This document shows positions 39,975-52,225 of a DNA stretch of 64,000 nt, one piece after another; position 1 is the stretch's first letter, and each line of letters opens with the position of its first letter. The stretch is from Stomoxys calcitrans. Taxonomy: Eukaryota; Arthropoda; Insecta; Diptera; Muscidae. Location: NCBI RefSeq assembly GCF_963082655.1, contig NC_081556.1, forward strand, positions 67,999,227 to 68,063,226. Direction: 5' to 3'. The notes below the pieces were generated by a model. That model was not told the origin of the DNA. It saw only the letters and a list, made by a program, of their open reading frames with translations, and did not search any database. A program made the position numbers and the translations under genes.

Positions 39975-41720
39975 GCTCCACCCAAAGGTTCAACAACAAT
40001 TTGAGTGAAAAATCAAAGAAATTATTAAATTATTTAATAGAGTATGTACTTTAATTTTTATTGATTTAATTTTAGACATTTTAGCATAGAAAATCTTCGC
40101 TATACGAGCAGATGGAGATGGCGGATTTTATTCAGGCGCCCCGATAAGTTGCGTTTGTTTGCAAAAATTGAAATGGTAATTCAAATTTATACAAGATTTT
40201 CAAATTCCAATATTGACGGACATGATGTTTATATAATTTATTCGGAGTCTTGAATCAATTTCACATCTTACGCAAATAATGAAATGACGCACACAGCAGC
40301 CGGCATCGCCGAGAATCACACTGCGCTGAGACATCCTTGACGCAATCTTCATTGAATGTGTGACAGTGGGCAACGATCAAAATGCCATCGCCAGTGGTTC
40401 CATTAACGACATGAGATACAATTATTAGACATAATCCATTCATCTGCAACCATGCTAAGTAGTCGGGGAAATCTGTGAACTATTTATTTGTGCGTGTTTG
40501 TATTTGGCTCTAAGATATGTCTGAAGATACTGATACCAATGCTGATTATATATGCCCCCCACCACCGCCCCTCTTGCTATCTGTGGAAAACATTTTAAGG
40601 TTGCATGTGAGTGTGTGTGTGTGTGTGTGAGTTGATTGGATTGGGGGTTTTGTTGCTTCATAAGTCACCTGTCAAAACAAATTAATCGGATTTTCCATTT
40701 TGCATAGCGCCCTGGGTATCGTGAGAGAAGCACGTACGCTTGCTGAGCAGAATAGAAACAATTGGGTTGCCCGTGAAAGACTAGAGTGGTTGGACTCTCG
40801 TGCATATGTATATATATCTCGGAGTTTTCCCTTCCGTATAAAAATTACTTTGTGAAATGTTGGAAAATAAACTAAAAAGCTTGTATCAATTTATAAAACA
40901 CCAACAATAGATCTTTCGCTGATGTGGTGGCATGATTTTCATTTGAATCAGGGGATCTTTTTATTTCGATACCAGATGGACAGCACCAACTGCGAATGAT
41001 AAAAACACTGCTGCTATTGTCTACCGTATCGCGATAGAAGCGCGTTGATTCCAGTGCTGCGATATATTCAATTAATTCTCAATTTCGTATGCCCCTGTTT
41101 TGTTCGTTTGGCTCGCGTCACTTACGAATTAGATTTCAACGTGAATTTTGCTGTAAACGTGGAAAACACCATATACCTCTGACATATAAATCGTATACAA
41201 AGTGCTATGCTACCAATTTTATTTTGAATTCGTATTTGCCTATTTTTTGTGCAATTGATATGATTCCATTGCAAATTTGTACATTATGGCTCTGGGATAA
41301 TGATTTGTTTGTTGTTGTTGTAACAGTGTTTACGGATATGGGAAAGCTCAGAAATCAACGAAAGGGGTGAGCTGATTATCAAAAAGGAAATAAACCGACC
41401 TCTTACCACCAGGAATAGGCAGGAGGAACTAGTAGTAACCTTTAGATTAGGAGAATATCACTGGAAGGATATGTGATTGGGAAGTGTTGGATGGCCACGG
41501 CTTCACTGATTGACGTTGCATTAGCTTCAGTCTTTGGGAAATACTGCATAAGTGGTGCCCCGACAAAACAGAAGAAAGTCGGATTGGGATAGGTTTCGAC
41601 AAACACTCTGCACGGCTAACCACTCTAGACCTGAAACTGAGGAGGACGTTGATGGGCAATCCCATTGTAACGGATGTTACATTATTACTGACACATACGA
41701 ATATATATTCTGGACAAATA
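39975..41720. other. apparently low-copy non-coding DNA
   Basis: No repeat phrase is shared with the rest of the window across most of this 1.7 kb. 40,080-40,480 has balanced composition with CAGC-rich and ATTA words. Frames are short; 41,447-41,800 minus has no motif I recognise. It could include host regulatory DNA. Confidence 0.35.
40606..40630 (+). repeat. (GT)n microsatellite
   Basis: An uninterrupted GT run of about ten units with GTGA edges. Confidence 0.85.
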
Positions 41721-41728
41721 TACTTAAC

Positions 41729-41938
41729 ACTAGAAAGACCAAACCGGTCAAAATGACTGGTTAGAGCTATTTTGAATTTTGAATTTTTGTGTATTACCAT
41801 AAATTATTTTATTTATGAATGTTGTGGGTTTTAAAACTACAATTTTAAATTTGCTAAGTTTTGCATTAAAAAACACAAAATCAGTCATCTTGGTGAATAA
41901 AGCAAAAAATGTGTGAAAAATTTTTGGTAATTCTAGTG
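41729..41938. mobile_element. piggyBac-type MITE (210 bp) with TTAA target site
   Basis: Begins CACTAGAAAGACC and ends TTCTAGTG, with TTAA on both sides (41,725-41,728 and 41,939-41,942). A subterminal palindrome 'aaccggtcaaaatgactggt' lies at about 41,741-41,762. No coding sequence. TTAA duplication and CACTAG-type ends are the piggyBac signature. Confidence 0.8.
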
Positions 41939-42123
41939 TTAAAAGCTTCGCTTTATATGAATCCCGTGATTTCATTTTACGAACCATCCATTAACGTTAT
42001 AGGTATTGCCAGTATAAAAAAAGACGCTGCCATCAAAACTAGCGTAACGGGTGTAACCATTGCAACTGGTGAAATTAATTTGCCTTCATCACCAATCATT
42101 TAATTATTTCTGACATAAAAATA

Positions 42124-42600
42124 CACAGGTTAGGTAAGGTTGAAAAGAGGGTGCGTATATTAATCCGCCCCATGCCATTATGGACATACACGTAAACCAG
42201 TGATCAGCTTGTTGTGCGGTCTAATTGTTTTCCATACCACTCCCCTAAGTTGGTTCATGTCTGGTATTGTGTTCCCACCTAAGTACCGGTGTCTTTTAGC
42301 CGCGAAAGCCGGGTAATGACATAGGAAATGCTCCAACGTCTCATCTCTACCCATGCTTTCATTTGGCGCACCGATTTTGCATAAGTGAGCTCGTAGTTCT
42401 ATGTGTCCCGTTATGATACCAAAACCCTTAATGACCTCCTGTTTACTACGTTGCAGTAATTGTTTCGTTCCCCACGATCCGGATCTCCCCATAGGATTTT
42501 CATCGTCCCAGCGACGTTTCGCTGTTCCACAGTGTTACGTTCGCGTTCGTAGCCCAAGCATTTAACTCGGACTGCGTCGACTCTGCGGGTGCTAAGGCAC
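42124..42600 (-). pseudogene. LINE-A 3' end and C-terminal Cys/His region
   Basis: Starts with the tail 'caggttaggtaaggttgaaa' (reversed). The 104-codon frame 42,178-42,492 gives MGRSGSWGTKQLLQRSKQEV, then GHIELRAHLCKIGAPNESMG and ETLEHFLCHYPAFAAKRHRY. The terminal C..CP reads CHYP, so the last Cys is Tyr. The segment is otherwise close to 9,380-9,893. It stops at about 42,590. Confidence 0.75.
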
Positions 42601-42840
42601 CCACACCTATAGGAGGGGAGGACAACATGTCACGGTCTGATGCCACCACCGCGGCTGTTGGGTCTTTGGAGTCCATTTTGAGCCTACTCCTGAAAGGCTT
42701 TAAAATTTCTCGTAATAGGTACCTATTCCGAGATACAGATTTTTGTTTTTTCTTCGAGGAGCGAAATGAAAACGCTGTTGCTCCGTGTGCCCAAGTTCGA
42801 ATCCTGGCCGGGCTCTGCCGAATTTTTAATTTTTCAAGTT
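42600..42840. repeat. ORF1-start-like fragment and tRNA-like B box
   Basis: 42,640-42,735 resembles 39,755-39,945 ('gctgttgggtctttggagtc', 'tacctattccgaga'), likely a piece of LINE ORF1. 42,793-42,803 is AGTTCGAATCC, a polymerase III B-box-like word in a SINE-like context. Confidence 0.4.
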
Positions 42841-43029
42841 TTTTGCCTGTTAGAGCGAAAATTTTTAAATTTTACAACCCTTGTTTGTTTCTCTTTCGAG
42901 ACGAGCTCAATGATCGGAGATGCAAATAGAAAAGGAAAGCCAAAGATAGCAGCACATACCAACCACTATGGGACGCGTTTCCTCGATTACCATAGCAATT
43001 CTTATCCATTATCCTTTGCATATGAAGAG

Positions 43030-43108
43030 ATACCGGACAAATAACTTGACAAATGATGGAGGGTATATATGATTTTGCCCGACCAAATTTGGCACGCTTT
43101 TACTTGAC
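43030..43108 (-). repeat. solo P2 left end
   Basis: The reverse complement has 'caagtaaaagcgtgccaaat', a mutated palindrome and 'tatataccctccatcatttg'. No body follows. Confidence 0.6.
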
Positions 43109-43484
43109 ATTAGCGATATTTACTTATTTCCTAAAATTTTCAAACTAAAACTGTTGGTGGTTCGTTAAAAAACATTTGATTTTTTTTTTGTGACGGGCGT
43201 TACGCACTTCGACATCAAGATTAATAGGCTAGGACTGAGTAGCACCTTTAATATTGGGGTAGTTCAAGGACATATTTTCAACAGTAAACTCCATTATTTT
43301 GTAATGGTTAAATTTTGCATTGACCAGCTTTTTCCATTGATGAAAAACAGTGATGCCTATCCGCCCTATTATAAGGTTGCTGTTCAGCTGTTATTATTGA
43401 AATCAATGTTTTCACTTCCAAATCTACTATTAGGTATAAATTTAATATAAAAATTGTTTTTTAGTAGGGGGCCAAATTTCGTGA

Positions 43485-43600
43485 AATTGCCCTGATATAA
43501 TACGGTCAAGCGTATCACGAAAGCCCTGAATGACTCGCTTAAGTCTGCATGTCCTAGAGAGTTTAAGGCGGCCGGGACTAATGAAATCTGATATCAACGT
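43485..43600 (+). pseudogene. LINE-B linker fragment
   Basis: 'ggtcaagcgtatcacgaaag' and 'ccctgaatgactcgcttaag' match the reverse complement of 27,730-27,790 (KRITKALNDSLVSACP). Short and isolated. Confidence 0.6.
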
Positions 43601-43782
43601 TCAGGCAAAAACAACAAACGAAAATTATATATAGTTCGTTGGAAATAAGCTAAGACACTGATGAAAGGTTTTTGCTTGTTGACAACAATTTTCCACTGAG
43701 AGTCGACATGGATATGGACTGTGATATGGACTTGAAACTTGGTAACAAATCAATAGAATAAGGGTCTGAGCATCTATTTGCA

Positions 43783-44501
43783 ACAAGTAAAAGCGTGCTT
43801 TGTTCGACCTGGCAGAATATTACATACCCTCCACCATGGGTAGCATTTGTCAAGTTGTTTGCCCGGTATCTCTTTATAGGCCAACAAAGGGTAATGGATA
43901 GAAATTGGTTGGGACGTTGAAAACTATGGTAGAAGTAATTTCAGCTAAATCGGAAAAGAATTGAACCCTCTACGTACTCAAGAAGTGCAAACGGGAGATC
44001 GGTTTATATGGTGGGAGCTATATCAGGATTGGAAATCATAGGAGAATTCATTGTGCAACAATTAGCCTTTTATAGGCTCAATAGGTCAAATCGGCCGATT
44101 GGTTTAATGGGAGCTGTTGGAAGTCAAAACAAAAAATTTCTCGCAAATTTGCAGCCAAATCGCAAATTTGCAGGAATTGGGCCCTCTAGATGCTCAAGAA
44201 ATCAAGATCCGAGATCGGGTTATGTGGCAGCTATATCACAACAATAACCGATAAAGCCCATTTACAATCCCTATACTAAAATGAAATATTTATGCCAAAT
44301 ATCAAGCGGCTAACTTAATTCCTTCGGAAGTTAGCGTGCTTTCGACAGACAGACAGATCGAAGAACATGGCTAAATCGACTTGGAATATCAGGACGATCA
44401 GATATATAGGTACTTTGTTGGGTGCCAGATCAATATTTCCATTTGTTACAAACGGAATGTCGAAATTGGTATACTTCCAACCTATGGTGGAGGGTATAAA
44501 A
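43783..44501 (+). repeat. P2 element, old diverged copy
   Basis: Both ends can be read: ACAAGTAAAAGCGTGC with a degraded palindrome on the left, 'ctatggtggagggtataaaa' on the right. The body is diverged. The mini-me tract is reduced to GACAGACAGACAG (44,346-44,358), followed by a core 'catggctaaatcgact'. Confidence 0.7.
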
Positions 44502-46131
44502 GGCTTTGTAGGGTTTGATTTAGGTTTAGATATTGCTCCAATAAACCGATCCATGAATTTAATTTGACTTTTTGGTATATGAAATATGTTTATTCGCTTA
44601 GACGCCTACACCAAATACAGGCCATATATAGGTAATTGAATAGTCTTGAGTCCCTGGATTCCGCAATTTTCATCCGAAAATTATTCTTATTCATATGGCC
44701 ACCAATACCCATACTAAATGTAGAACTGATAAGTTCATAAATAGATACTCAATTTGATAACGAAAGCCCCGATTTGGGATCTGGAGCGCTTAGAAGCTTC
44801 TATTATAACGATTTGACTACTTTATAGTAGTCTTCATATTAGCATAAATTTTAACTAAAAGTTGTATCCATATTTAACTACATATGGCTGTTTACATAAG
44901 AATTGTGTCTGCTTAAATAATCGTTCGGGTTATAAATTAATTAGGGCTAGTTAGTCTCTCAAATGGTATCAAAATATAAACAGCCGGTAGAATTGGATGG
45001 GTCCTATTATTAAATTTTCACTTGCATTGGGTTATAATGCTTTGGCATGTGACCACAGATATAATAAATTAATCAATGTTCAAGGAAAATTTGTGCGAGA
45101 AATTATTTGCTGCGGAAAATCTAAATTTTGGTAACACAATTTTGGTATGTTCATGTCTCCTCTCTCCTCTATTCCATTTAAGAGCGGAATTCCAAACATC
45201 CTATTCAATTGAATGATAACCATGTGAGTTGAGTGTTGCCCGCCACTTGGCTAAGATGATCACTCCTACACTTTAGTTTTTCACCAACAACAATCGTTGC
45301 TTTTGCTCTCATTTATGTATGTGAGCCCAAATGTATGACGAATATGTATCTCAGAGGTGGGGAAACGGACATTGGGATACAAAACAAACATCACACCGGC
45401 CAACGACAGCAAGCAAACAATAACGGCAAAGATATGTCAACCACTAGGTGGATTAATTAATCAAATCGTCTGTTTTTTTTTTTTGTTTTTTGTTTTGTGT
45501 GTTTTATCGCCATGCTGCGGATTCCAATATGAATCCATCACTTTTCAATGCTATTTATTTACGTATGGATCATGCATACGTACGTATGGACATACAAATG
45601 TTATATACATACACTGGTAAAAATACATTTGAATGCAAAATCTTCATATATCAGTGAGCCCGTCTAAAAGTGACATATTACCCCATAAATGAACTAAGTG
45701 AGAGCGAATGTCCCTAGATCTGTACAAAAGTAGAGATTATCGAGCCGATGGAAAAGAGATTCTTTGCAAGACATGCACGATTTCAAAAATAATACTATGT
45801 GTTTGAATATTTGAATTTTAAACGGGACCCTAAGACATTTTTTCTGTTTGCAGAAATTATATATACTGAACATTGCCTCATTCAAGAGAGAATTGAGTTA
45901 TAAACCAGTTCAAAGGACGTTATTATTTGATTTAGAATTCGTTGGCAAAGAAATTCTACAAATGATTGGTCAAGAAGGCCTCATTTGAGTACACTAATTG
46001 CGTGAATTGAAATTTTAATTCTCAAGCATAAAGTGTGTGTATCTGTTTGTGAATTGTGCAAAATAATCGGGCATTCTTAGACACACGCATGAGACTAACT
46101 GTATAAAAGTGCAATGAGCTTAAACACATAC
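44502..46131. other. apparently low-copy non-coding DNA
   Basis: Contains no recognised element end. 45,230-45,620 has simple T and TACGTA-type words and many ATTA cores. No frame shows a known motif. Confidence 0.35.
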
Positions 46132-46133
46132 TA

Positions 46134-46163
46134 TTGGGTTGCCTTACTTTTTGGGCAACCCAA
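46134..46163. mobile_element. mariner remnant: two terminal repeats fused
   Basis: TTGGGTTGCC is followed at once by TTACTTTTTGGGCAACCCAA, with TA on each side. These are the outer ends of the mariner type seen at 15,790-16,027 with the entire interior missing. Confidence 0.7.
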
Positions 46164-46189
46164 TACATACTCGATCTGAAGGAAAATTT

Positions 46190-46480
46190 TTATTTTTATT
46201 TTACTTTTCTTACTTATTTTACTTTACTTACTTTAATTGGCTACGACAGAATATTTGTTCCACTAGCCGAACGTAAATAGCGTTCCAAGCGACTCGATCT
46301 TCTGCGCTCATTCTAAAATCTCTGACACCATGTTTCGAGGGGTCTCCCAAAACTCGATCTTTTCATCGGGCTTTTGGTCTTCGAGGTTTGCGTGTACCAC
46401 CGTGTTTGCCTTCAAAAGACTTCTTTGCTGGAGCTTCTTCATCCATTCTGACAACATGACCTAGCCAACGCAGCTATTTT
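46190..46480 (-). pseudogene. LINE-C 3' end
   Basis: A tail of TAAG/TAAAG repeats (reversed 'tttactttacttactttaat') and the last codons of ORF2 ('ggcttttggtcttcgaggtt', 'tctgacaacatgacctagcc'). Matches 52,622-52,870. It is truncated at about 46,480. Confidence 0.7.
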
Positions 46481-46616
46481 ACTTTTCACTAAACTAAATA
46501 CGAACTGCTATGGAGATTGGTTATCGTTAACCCGAGCTGGCACGACATCTAAAGTTGGATGTATTACTATCTACTAGAAGCAGATGAGGACTTTAGATCC
46601 AAGAATGAAATTCGTG

Positions 46617-46655
46617 AATAGGTTAGGTAGAAAAGAGGGTGCGGATATCAATGAG
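46617..46655 (-). mobile_element. LINE-A 3' terminus
   Basis: 'aggttaggtagaaaagaggg' with 'tgcggatatcaa' is the LINE-A tail. A truncated P1 follows, and LINE-A sequence resumes at 47,927. Confidence 0.6.
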
Positions 46656-47926
46656 CTGAAACTTTGCACAGATTCTTTTTTGTCCATAAGCAGGTCAAGT
46701 TCGAAGATGGGCTATATCGGACTATATCTTGATATAGCCCCCATATAAACAGATCGGTCGATTTAGAGTCTTATGCCCATAAAAGCCACGTTTATTATCC
46801 GATTTTGCTAAAATTTGGGTCAGTGAGTTGACATCATTCGTCAATTTGGCCCAGATCGGTCCAGATTTGGATATAGCTGCCATATAGACCGATCCTCCGA
46901 TTTAGGGTCTTAGGCCCATAAAAGCCACATTTATTGTCCGATTTTACTGAAATTAGGGACAGTAAATTGTGTTAGGCCCTTCGACATCCTTCGTCAATTT
47001 GGCCCAGATCGGGTCAGATTTGGATATAGCTGCCATATAGACCGATGCTCCGATTCAGAGTCTTAGGCCCATAAAAGCCACATTTGTTATCCGATTTTGC
47101 TCAAATTTGGGACAGTGAGTTGTCTTAGGTCTTTCGACATCTTTCTTCAATTTGGGCCTGATCGGTTCAGATTTGGATATAGCTGCCATATAGACCGATA
47201 TCTCGATTTAAGGATTTTGGCCCATAAAAGCCGCATTTATGGTTCGATGTCGCCGAAATTTCGGACAGTGAGTTAAGTTAAGCCCCGTGACATACATCTG
47301 CAATATGTCACAGATCGGTCCAGATTTGGATATAAATAGCTGCCATTTGGACCGATCTCTCGGTTTTAGGTTTTGGGTCTTTTAAAGGCACATTTATTGT
47401 CCGATGTCGCTAACATTTGAGATAGTGAGTTGTGTTAGGCCCATCGACGTCTTTCTTCAATTTGGCGCAGATCGGTTCAGATTTGAATATAGCTGCCATA
47501 TAGACCGATCTCTCGACTTAAGGTTTTATTGTCCGATTTCGCATTTATTGTCCGATTTCGCCGAAATTTGGGGCGGTGAGTTGTGCTAGGCTCTTCGACA
47601 TTTTTCTGCAATGTGACCCAAATCGGTCCAGATTTGGATATAGCTCCCATGTAGACCAATATTTCACATTAAAATCTTGGCCCCATAAAAGTGCATTTAT
47701 AACCCCACTTCAATGAAATTTGAGACAGTGACTTATGTTAGACTTTTCGACATCCGTGTCGTATATGGTTCAGATCGGTTTGTTTTTAGATATTGCTACT
47801 GTACTTGTTAGTATTTGGTCCAAATCGGAACATATTTGGATGTAACTATTGGACATAAGGTATGCAGTTTTCACTAGATTTTGATGAGGGTGGTTTACAT
47901 ATATACCCGAGGTGGTGGGTATTGTT
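46656..47926 (-). repeat. P1 element, minus orientation, lacking its right end
   Basis: The left terminus is at 47,926 (ATACCCACCACCTCGGGTAT on minus), but the ACAAGT palindrome part is missing. About eight monomers with 'gatatagctgccatatagac' follow. On the other side it stops at 46,656 before the mini-me core. LINE-A sequence lies on both sides. Confidence 0.75.
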
Positions 47927-48362
47927 TCATTCCCGCTTGCTCCGCTTTGACCCGGCACCCAAACGATGCGGATTGTGCCATCCTTAGAGAAGGGTGGCAC
48001 TCTACTCTTAGACTGTTTACTGATGATGTTCAGTAAAGATGTTCGCACTCGACGTAGTCGCATTAATATCACACCACCTCACGCATTTCGTGATCGTCCG
48101 GATCTCTGCCTGTAGGACCGTATTATGGTCAGGCAGTCTAAAGATCACGCCTAAGTATAGTCGAAATCGACAGATATCAAAGCCGTTCTATTGAGAAAGC
48201 GTGGTGCGTCAAATTGGCCCACCTTCGTCTTTCATGCGAACAGGCAGATTTCAGTCTCTGAATCTGTTGTAGTATTATCCTTACGTTGCACATTTTCTCC
48301 ATCGCACGCTCATTTAGACACAGTGAACTATCCTCGTATTCAGGGCCCATTACGAGGCCCAC
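47927..48362 (-). pseudogene. LINE-A RNase H fragment
   Basis: 'gcttgctccgctttgacccg', 'aatatcacaccacctcacgc' and 'ggaccgtattatggtcaggc' are the antisense of the LINE-A RNase H (compare 9,040-9,270). Minus-strand codons near 48,180-48,340 show the RT thumb words MEKMCNVRIILQQIQ and HVRRRWANLTHHA-like shifted frames. Heavily broken. Confidence 0.65.
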
Positions 48363-49386
48363 TGAAAAAACAAAAAACTATGTTCAATTAAGAAATTTGT
48401 ACATAGAATTAAAAAATTTGCCGAAATCGGACCTATAAAGGAAATTGTATTACTGATTAACAATTTTGCAATTTGGATTAATGACAAGCTCAAAAATCCA
48501 ATTAAAGTTATCTTTAACTCAATAAACCATTTCTTTTAAATAACGCATTTACTATTATAAAACTAAATAATTAATATTTTTCATATAAGTAAAAACTTTA
48601 TATTGCATTGGATTAAATTGCAAATAAAACATGAAATAAATTGGTTAAAAGTATTTATATTTTTCCTAATTGTCCCAGGGTTCTAAAGAAACGAAAAATT
48701 ATCGATTCTATTTTGAGCCTCCCTTCGTTGTTGGCGACACCGTCTGCAAACGGTATTATTAAAACTATAATTTATATGCATAGATATTTAAAATTAATCG
48801 TAATAGATCGTAATAGTCTAGATTCACATGTGTTATCATCTTCCGTCCTCAGCGCAAAGATGAATATAATCTAGATATGAATAATAAAGTAAGATGATAT
48901 TAATAATATGTATTTATAAATTCCACGTTTACATTCTACAATGTCCTCCAATTTGTTGCGTTTGGAATTTAATTAATTTGAATTTTTCTTTGGAAAAGTT
49001 TTTCAGACTAACAAGCTTTTTATTTTATTTTTTATTAATTAAAATAATAAAACGAAAATTAAGAGAAAATTCATATAGAAATATGTCTTAGCAAAATTTA
49101 TGTTAAATGTTTGTCTTTAGGAACAATTTTAAAAAATCTTTAAAAAAAATTTGAATCAACCCATCAACGACTAAAAATACCCGAGAAATTTGGATTAGCT
49201 TAAAGTGGATGGCTGAAACCAGTTACAACCATTCTTCTCGTCATGTTTTGCGGGGAAAATTGGCTTGTCGAAAGTCGGCAATTTTTTATATCCCAAAAGT
49301 CAAACAAAAAAACTCACAAAGTTCTTAGGAGTGAGATTTCTGGAATACATTTTAAGTCTTCTTGCATTTGGTGGTTTCTATAATAA
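48363..49386. other. AT-rich non-coding DNA
   Basis: About 1 kb, very A/T-rich, with no element ends and no convincing frame. Confidence 0.4.
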
Positions 49387-50382
49387 ACAAGTAAAAAGGG
49401 GTAAAGTTCGACGAAATATGTTCCGATTTAAACCAAATACTAATAAATACAAGTCATTGTTTAATTGTGTAAAACAAAATATTGGTCTTTTTAGTAGTTA
49501 TATCTAAAAATAAACCGATGTGAACCATATACGACGCAGATGTCGAAAAGCCGAACATAAGTCACTGTGTCAAATTTCAGTGAAATCGGATTAAAAATGC
49601 GCCTTTTATGGGGCCAAGACTTTATCGGTCCATATGGCAGCTATATCCAAATCTGGACCAAACCTAACACAACTCACTGTCCCAAATTTCGGCGAAATCG
49701 GACAATAAATGCGCCTTTCATGGCCCCAAAACCTTAAATCGAGAGATCGGTCTATATGGCAGCTATATTCAAATTTAGACCGATCTGTGCCATATTGCAG
49801 AAGTATGTCAAGGGGCTTAACTTAACTCGCTGTCCCAAATTAAAGAAAGATATCGAAGGGCCTAAAACAACTCATTGTCCCATATTTCAGCAAAATTGGA
49901 TTGTAAATGTGGCTTTTATGGGCCTAAGACCCTAAATCGGAGGATCGGTCTATATGGCAGCTATATCCAAATCTGAACCGATCTGAGCCAAATTCACGGA
50001 GGATGTCGAAGGGCCTAACACAACTCACTGTCCCAAATTTCAGCAAAATCGGATAATAAATGTGGTTTTTATGGGCCTAAGACACTAAATCGGCCGATCG
50101 GTCTATATGAGGGGTATATCAGGATATAGTCCGATATAGCCCATCTTCGAACTTAACCTGCTTATGAACAAGGAAAAAATCTGTGCAAAGTTTTGGCTCA
50201 GTATCTCTATTGTTAAAGACTGTAGCGTGATTTCAACAGACAGACGGACGGACATGGCTAGATCGTCTTCGATTTTTTTGCTGATCAAGAATATATGTAT
50301 ATACTTTATAGGGTCGAAATTTGATGTGTTACAAACGGAATTACAAAATGAATATACAACCATCCTTCGGTGGTGAGTATAA
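49387..50382 (+). repeat. P1 element, plus orientation, internally shortened
   Basis: The left end ACAAGTAAAAAGG is kept, but the palindrome and ATACCC segment are replaced by monomer sequence, as if about 100 bp were deleted. Monomers at about 49,625, 49,748, 49,946 and 50,097 follow. The mini-me core (GACAGACGGACGGACATGG at 50,240) and right end 'ccatccttcggtggtgagta' are present. Confidence 0.7.
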
Positions 50383-50454
50383 TGAACTTAACATTGAATT
50401 TTTACTTTATATTTTCTATTTAAAATACAAACTATATGGTACATAAGGAATTTC

Positions 50455-51390
50455 AAGTGACAAATCTTTTCGGCATACTTAAAGCAATTTTCTTCAAAGT
50501 ATTTGTTGGAATTGCCCTCCATTCACTTTGCATTTCTCCCAAAATGTTTCAAGATTTGATCTGAATTTCATTGGGATTTTGTCATCTAGTAAAGCCCAAA
50601 AATGCTCTATGGGATTTAGATCAGGGCTTTGAGCAGGCTATTCTAATTTTTCAACGTTATTTTCTTCAACATATTTTTTAGCGACCTTACTTGTATACTT
50701 GGAGTCGTTGTCTTTTTAAAAGATGAACTTCCCCAAGCCCATTTCCACCGCACTGCTATATAAAGATTTTCTTGGAACATTTTTACATAGTGCTCTGCAG
50801 TCATTTTAGAGTAAATTTTTACGAACCTACCAACTCCTGAAGAGGAAAAACATGTATAAGGTTTTTCGATTATAGGCTTTGTGTTGGTTCACACGACATT
50901 TTTTCCTATTTTTAAAATTTTTTAATTCATATTTTCATTTATCTGTCTAAATAACATTATACCAAACTGATTCAGGCATATTCATATACTTTTTTGCAAA
51001 AGCCAATCGTTTTTTCTATTGGCTGCTCGTAAGAGAGGGTTTTTTTTAGCGAAGGCACTTTTTAACCCCTAGTTCCTTAAGTCTTCTTTGGACAATTCGA
51101 GTCGAAATATTTAATTCTAGCTTCACTTTTATATCTCTGGCTGTCGTAAAAGAATTTCTCTTTGCTAGAATTGCAATATGATCATCCTCAAGCTTCGTCG
51201 TCTTACGTTTTCTGCCACATATTTTTTTTTCAAACATTTATTTGACTTTCTTATTTTATACAAAGCAATAATTTTTCTGACCCCAGATTGTGATATTTTA
51301 TACTTGGAACCCAAAGCTTTCAACTTCATCCCATTTTCGCGATCTTGCACCAACTTATCTTTTTGAGTTTCGGTTAAAGGCTTCATTTCG
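50455..51390 (-). pseudogene. Tc1-like transposase relic
   Basis: Minus-strand codons start at 51,386: MKPLTETQKDKLVQDRENGM, then KLKALGSKYKISQSGVRKII, the paired-type DNA-binding part. A one-base frame change at about 51,235 leads to GRKRKTTKLEDDHIAILAKR and STRIVQRRLKELGVK. Decayed sequence follows. Around 50,600-50,720 codons give KTTTPSIQVRSLKNMLKKIT-like frames and PAQSPDLNPIEHFWALLDDK, the conserved block before the last acidic residue. It ends FWEKCKVNGGQF. Length and order fit a near full-length Tc1-like gene with stops and shifts. The flanking terminal repeats were not identified. Confidence 0.8.
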
Positions 51391-52063
51391 AAAAAGTAAT
51401 GTTCCCTGCTTATTTTCTATACATTAAACTCGTATTGAACGAAAAAGTTAGTTACTTTGCTACAAATTATTCTTTTTTAATAATTTACCACAAATTTTTG
51501 TAAAATAAATCAGCAATGTATTATAAATTTCACGATTTATAAAAAATGCGAAAACTTTTTTAACACTACAATACTTTTACACCAGAAATCTGAACAAACG
51601 ATTTTAAAAATTTCAAATATTTATGGAAATAATTGAGGCACTCCAACAAATAACGGTGCAATAAAAAAAAACAGTAAGTAATACACGTAGATAAAAAATA
51701 TTGAGGATTAAGGAAGAAGGATACACAACCACACTGTATTTTTTCCGACAGTGTATGTTGAACTCAAAATAACAACCTGTATATATTGGGAAAATAAAAA
51801 CATTGTTTGCTATAGGAATATCTAAATTATTGAAAGTAAACTTGGTTAAGTAAAATGACTATCCAAACCCAAGTTTATGAATTATTTGCCACTAATTACA
51901 GATGAGTAAAACATACCAAAATCGTGCAATTTTTCCTCGTTTTAACCAAATTAGATTAAAATTAGCTAACTAATTTGAACTAAGTTTTTTAGATCATTTT
52001 ATGCACACAATTTTTTTGAGTACACGGATCGATCTTACGTCTAAAACGCTAGATGAATGCTTA
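51391..52063. other. AT-rich non-coding DNA
   Basis: May include the terminal region of the Tc1-like element. No gene or recognised repeat. Confidence 0.35.
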
Positions 52064-52225
52064 CTTACTTTAGTTGGCTAAGACAGAACATTTGTTTCAC
52101 TAGCCGAACGTAGAATAGCGTTCAAAGCGCCTCGATCTTCTGCGCTCATTCTAAAATCTTTGACACCAAGTTTCGAGGTGTCTCCCACCACTTGATCTTT
52201 CCATCGGGCTTTGGTCTTCCATCTA
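52064..52225 (-). pseudogene. LINE-C 3' end fragment
   Basis: 'cttacttactttagttggct' and 'gtttcgaggtgtctcccacc' match the LINE-C 3' end at 52,622-52,790. It is truncated at about 52,225. Confidence 0.65.

Noticed and set aside
40606..40630. Functional GT tract
   Set aside because: A plain dinucleotide microsatellite with no supporting context.
41447..41800. 117-codon minus-strand frame near the piggyBac MITE
   Set aside because: It crosses the MITE boundary and shows no domain.
46656..47926. LTR of a retrovirus-like element
   Set aside because: No TG...CA ends, no paired LTR, no primer-binding site and no gag/pol; the structure is a P1.
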